From Chamaea fasciata (Eukaryota; Chordata; Aves; Passeriformes; Sylviidae), in contig JARCOQ010000002.1 in NCBI GenBank assembly GCA_029207755.1, forward strand, positions 6,820,001 through 6,884,000: a stretch of 64,000 bases of DNA, given 5' to 3'. A program made the translations under genes and the position numbers. Under the pieces are notes generated by a model. It was not told the DNA's origin. It saw only the letters and a program-made list of their open reading frames with translations, and did no database searches. Positions 54,101-60,100 of this stretch are shown piece by piece. The number at the start of each line of letters is the position of its first letter. The stretch's first letter is position 1.

Positions 54101-57100
54101 CTACTACTTGAAAATTTTGCTTATATTGAACGGTAAATATTTTATCTGGGAAAATTGCACAGTCCGATGTCATGTTATGGCTGTGTTTATTGGATTCAAT
54201 GCATCTCCACAAAGTGCTTATAAATCACAACTTCAGTAATCTCTCTTTCAGATTGCATAAGCAGATGCCAGTGTTGTGGTTCTGTACATTAACTGGTTAT
54301 GATCGCAATAAAATCAATTATAAGAAATGCCATTTTGGAAGCCAGCACTATAAAGCAATTTTAACATTGGCAAGCTCCCATAACCCTCCTGCTTCCACCT
54401 ACAGTAACTCAAGTATAGTCATTGTCATGAAAGGTCGCATCTATATTCATAACGAAAAATTTCTCAAATAAATTAGTGCTGAACATAAAGCATGCACCAA
54501 GCTCCCTGACAGATTATTAAAAGGCTGCTCTCGCCAGAGGGTGCTTATCTTAATCTGGGGCACAGCGCTTCAGCTGTGAGCAAAGGGGCAGGAGCATCGC
54601 TGCATACAACTCTTTTCTCTTGCAAACACAAATAACCTGCACATCCTCATTTATCTGTAAGAGACAGTGTTGACTGGAATGACATCTCAGCAACTTTGGA
54701 AGCATTTCTGCTCCATATGTGAGGTATAAGTATCACCTCTAACAACAAGGATATGAAAAAAAATCTGTGTAGCATTATATAAAGCATTATATAAAGCTGG
54801 ATTACAGACTTTGAAATAAACTCCCTCCACAGGCCTCCTGACCAATTTATAAAATGAATTTCAGTTGCAGTAGAGTTATAGTCATCAGACTTCCCTGCAG
54901 GCAAAACAGAGGTTTACTTTTCCATGCCTGTTACTGAGCCAAGTTCAATTCCTTGATAAACTTTCACAACACAGTTAGATAGAAAGGACAAGAAAACAGG
55001 TCAAACCCAAATCTACTGTATGCAAACACAGGTTTTTGTGAAGTTGGTGGGGCTGCAGAGATTTATTTGGGCTATCCGTTGCCCAAAACCAGAATTATCA
55101 AAAAGTGTTCCTTGTATAAAATGTGTGTATGATACAGAAGGATTTTCTTTATGATACTAAAGGTGCTTCCATTTTCTGATTTTCTTTTTCTTTCAAATAA
55201 TCTGGACTATTGTGAGTCTATCATATAGTTTATGTTAAAAAGTTGCATTTAGAATTACAATTATCCTGAGTCTATCATTACCTTGGCTCGTGGACTAATA
55301 AAAAAGTTCACTTTTGCCCTCACAAATGTGATTAGAAAGTTGACCTTTAATTCTACAAGCATCATAGTAGTCCAAGTCACAAACTTGTAAAGGATAGAAG
55401 TTGTTAGAGACCAGGCAAGTGTCTGTTAGTTGAAATTGTGTTTTAATTGGTTTTATTTGCAAGACTGATAAATCTAAGAGTGGCCATCCTCTAGTCTCTG
55501 AAGACTAGCTCTTAATTTTGTTGACTAAAATGCTCACCCATTGTTTGGTGGTTTCATTTAAACACATTTGTCAGAGAAGTACCGATGCTTTTTCGATGAC
55601 AGTAGATTTCACAATTAATTTTTCCCAGTATTTGTGGCATTTTATTCATTTTGATTAAGTTCTATTATAGATTTTGAGTATACACCTTGAGCTGAAAGCA
55701 TAGCTGAAAAACAGGATGAAGCAAGCCCCAGTATGGTGGAGGGAAGTTGTCAACTGGCACTGGTCAGTTTTCCACAGCCTTTCTTAATTCCTTGCAGTTG
55801 CTGAACTAAACAGCTGGAGTACACCCCACAGAAAATAAATCCCATGCCTGGAAGTGTAAGTCAGGGCTCAGAGTCTATGGATTTTTGTGGAAGTTAGAAG
55901 GAGGTGGAAAAACAGCAACCAGAATAAAGAGCTGGTGGAAGCCGAAACCTTTTTCTGATTAACATGAAATTCCCTCCTTTTAAAACCAACCGATTTAGCG
56001 GCTCGTACCATTTCCAAGGCACTTTCCTTTTCAGCGTTGAAACCAGACCTTCTGTTTCAATTAAAAAAAAAAAAAAAGTCAGTTCACCTGAATCTTATTC
56101 ACATTTTTTAGATCTTCCACCACCACCCGACCCGCCCCCCGGTCAGGGTTTAAGGCAGCCCGTAGCGCCGGGCCAGCGCGGAGGCTCTGCCGAGAGGAAG
56201 GGGAGCTCTCTGGAGAGGCAGCACGCAGCAGCCAACGTAGATGACACAAAGAGCTCCCTGGACCGGCCCGCTAGGACATCACTAGAGTGGCAGCGGCAAG
56301 CCCAGGAGTGGATAAGCTCTACAGACCGCCAAGAGGATTTCAGGAAAGCCCAACACAAACAAGCCTTCGGATCAGGTGTGTGCGCGCTGCACTGGCCGAG
56401 GCGAGGCAGGCGGCGGCCGTGCCCCTCTGCTGAGGGGTTCTGTCGCTGTAGGACACAAAAGAAAGGCTCCAAATATTTGAGAAGGCAAAGAGCATAGAAA
56501 AAGAAGGCTTTATTTTCTAATTCTTACTACCTTTTATAAGGTGTTCCAATAGAGACTTAACATGGTTGGTGAATAGGAACGACACCTCTCTAATCCCATT
56601 GGTTAACTAGAGAAATGGCAAAACACCACCTGGAGATGGATTGTTTTGGGAAAGGATAGTTGTTTGCCAAGGTTGTTTCGAGAAAGGGCTTTCTTGAGAA
56701 ATTTTTCCTTGTGAAAAAAGTTGGCAGCTGCTAGCAGGCTAAAAATCTTTCAGACGCATAAATATCAGGCCCACAGGGTTCTGTGCCTGCTAGGGCTCTA
56801 GGGTCACCTCACACCTCACTGGCGAGGCGCAGGCTGGAAAATGAGGAAAGGCAAAGTAAAAGGAGAGCTTGTGATCCAACTATCTTCCCTCCCACAACAA
56901 TGAAATCTCATTAGTGCCTGACTCGGTGCACTCTTTGCAATGTTGTGGAAATTAGTAATGTTCTCAAGTGTAGCGATGGAGAAAATAGGAACGGTTTCAG
57001 GCCAGCGGGAAGAAGAGAGATTTTTGAAGTATTTTTGGTTAGATGTATTTATTTATACACATAGGGCCGTATTTTCCAGTTCTTTCAACCCGCTTCCAAG

Positions 57101-60100
57101 TTGGCAGCAGTTTTTTTACACATTTGCAAGAAGGCTGATCCTTCTGAGCTACTGACGTTCCTTTCAGCTGTATTAAAACCCCTCTCTTCTCTTTATTTGA
57201 GGAGATGACAAAGTAGCATTCATGTCTTAAGCCCAGCAAGATGACAGTGCAGTTTTTCACCTTCATACAGGACCTGCACCTTGCCCCAAGCTGACTTTAG
57301 CACCTAAATGGATTTCGAGTCTGCACAAATGTGCACAGGAGGTGATGCTGGGCTGGAATTGTGTTTCTACGGTATTCACAGTTTCCCTCTCTCAGCCTGA
57401 CCTCAAGTAAAAGCTGCTGTTTCATCCTAGGGCGTTTTCTTTAACCCATTAATCACCTCATCCCAGTGCTGTTTAGAATGATACAAGAGGACAAATAAGA
57501 TTTAAACAAAGAATTATACTGTGTGTGGAGTTTTTTTGTAGGGTTACACTGTTTCTTCACTTATATATGTAGCTCCCATAGTCACACTAGAGGTACTCTT
57601 ATCATCTGTATTTTTCTTGATTTTATTCACTCTTTAAGATACTTGTTAATCTAACACACTAATACCGTTGACATACTAAAAAAAGAATAGTAGTGTGCAA
57701 AAAGATCTTTCATGGGGACAGGATTTGCTGAATAAAGTCCTCCTAGGGAAAATACCGCTACCTGTATCGTTTGTAGTAAATATTTTAAGTACAATCCTTA
57801 TTTTAAAATATAGCAATAATGGTACTGGTAAAACCCCCTAATATGCTGGCTGCATAAACAAGTGAGTGGCTGTTCATGTTCTGAAATCACAATGTGAAGT
57901 GTGTTTAAAAATAGTGTGTGACATTCATGCTGCTTGGTGAAATGGCAACGTTAATTGCAATTTAGAAGATGTACAAACACATAGAAAATAGCCCAAATAT
58001 ACCCTACACTTCTCGTTTTCTTGGGAATTATTATTATTAAGGATGCTTCTCTGGCCTGCTTAGAAAGAAGTCCCTTCTTTTTCCTCTGCCTCACAAGTGT
58101 ACAAATAGAATTTGTCGCTTATTCTGTGATGCAGAGCTTATACAGTAGTAAAACTCCCATCCCGCAGGGCATGCATTTATCTATCCATAAATAAAGAGAA
58201 TTTGATCTTGACACTTCCAGTGCCTTGCACTGAGGTGGTTAACAGGTATCCTGTTCTTGTCAAATTCAGGATGCCGAGAGCAAGTGCATGTCCTTTGTGC
58301 ATAAAAAAAGATGCCTCTAGGAGATGTTATGAGTTTATCCTGGTGTGAGGAGTTCATAAAGTTTGTGAATAAAGATGGGCCAGGGCTTCATATCTCTGTG
58401 TCTGCATTCCCGTTCCAACCTCTTGCACTGCAGCTTTCTTGCTCTGCATTCTTGTCTCTGGTAGATTTTAAAAAGGCTACTCTTGTGCATGATGCTGGTT
58501 TGTATCACTAAATTTGGGTGTTTTAATAATACTAATTGTGCTTCTTCCCCTTTCCTTTATTAATGCCATAGTTCTTTGGAAATCCACTCTGTCCCAGTTT
58601 TCAGTACATTTCCAAAAAAGAGCTATTATTAGGTATCAGCTTCCAGAAAATAGATAATTTGCAGCTTAGGGGATTTCATTCAGATGTTACCAAGCTGTGA
58701 GTGAAATTTTGAAAGCAAGACCTTTAGTTTGAAGTTGAATAGAATAAAAATACCTAGGTCTGAGATCTCTGTTTCCACTGGTTGCTTGCAGTATAAACAA
58801 GATCACTGAGTTCCTGGCAGTGGCTTCATTGTAGAACTGGAGTTAAAGTACATCAAATATGACATTCTCAGCTCCCCCTCTGATGAAAGTGATCTAGATC
58901 AGGTTACAATAGTTTTGATAACAGGAAAAGCCTTTTGGTTATTTTCTGAGGTACAGAAGCATTGTTACACACACATATCCTGATTTCACAGGGCCTAGAA
59001 TGATATCTTCAAAGTAATGGCTCAGTGTTTCAAAGAGAAAGGCACCAGCAAAGCCTCCCCCTATTCTTTGCTGGCCTGGACATGGGGCACTGTTTGGAGA
59101 GTTTAATAAATGTGAGCTCATTCCCAGGACTGGAGACAACTTCTTTTTGTGTGCTAGAATGTTGTGTAAAACCTAGCCTTTATTTTATGTCAAAATTCCT
59201 TATTATATGGATTATGTTTATTTCTGAGGGCACAACAGATAATTTAATATACCATATGCTCTATAATGATAATGCACTTTATATTTATTCATGGTCGTTT
59301 TTCCTCAATATTTCATTGAACCCGAAGGAGGCCTTATCCTGAGTCCACAAGCTAGAAAAACAAATCAATTGACTATATATGTCATCTTCCAACTCTTTTG
59401 CAATGCTAGTGACTTTTGTTTTCATCCTTTAAAAATGTGCCCAGCTTTCTGCTAAACTGATTTATGCCACTTGCTTTATTGCTGCCTTAATGCAAACTGT
59501 TCCATATTTTAGCCAGCCTTTGGAAACCAGGTTTGCACCTGACTCTATTGTCAGGTCTTGATATATAAAAAAACAAGTAACATAATTTAGGAGAGACTGT
59601 GGCTGTTGAATGTCATTTTACAGTGTCTTTCAAGCATTTCCTTTTATTTCAGCACACAATCATAGCACAAAGCACTGATAATGCCCTTATGTCCTGCAGC
59701 ACAAATATTCTGGTCCCTTGGGCAGGACCAGAGAAAGATACTTTGGCAGGGAAAGAAGTCAGCTGCCTGCCCTCTTCTGCAACGGATTTACCTTAAAAAC
59801 AGGCTCGGTTCAACAGCAGCTCATGTGGGGAATCCCCACATTCTATTCTCTTGTGGCAAATAACAAAATCCTGAGTTTTTTCTTCCACGAATTTGTTCTC
59901 ATTTAACACTTCTCTAAGTTAATTATGCCTCTGCTGCAGTCTTTGCAAAGGCTTCAAGCTTGTGAATAAAAGTGGTTTTGTCTCCTCTTTCTTTCCAACC
60001 ATCCCCAATGACTTTTCCTTCTGTGTTCCTGCCCTCTGTCAAAGAAAGTCCATTTCTCCTCAAAAGGTTGCTTAAGAGTGAAGACAATTAGAAAATCAAA

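Larger units (their letters stand above)
49692..56111 (+). other. ROBO2: ROBO2 intron 11 of window (6420 bp)
   Basis: The intron contains an A-rich/CAA tract at 52284-52334, an A run at about 52491-52505, a 12-bp tandem duplication at 54771-54794 and an A run at about 56066-56078 shortly before the exon 12 acceptor. Several 60-100 codon frames show no coding signature. Confidence 0.8.

Noticed and set aside
54172..54471. 99-codon + strand frame in intron 11
   Set aside because: No recognisable family, low-complexity intronic composition and no paralogous ROBO segment expected here.
54532..54548. CTCF-like site (GCCAGAGGGTGCTT)
   Set aside because: It matches only part of the motif with a shifted core, so support is too weak.
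55964..56497. 177-codon intronless gene
   Set aside because: It is the CC3 exon (56112-56375) plus intronic flanks. The acceptor and donor define the real limits.
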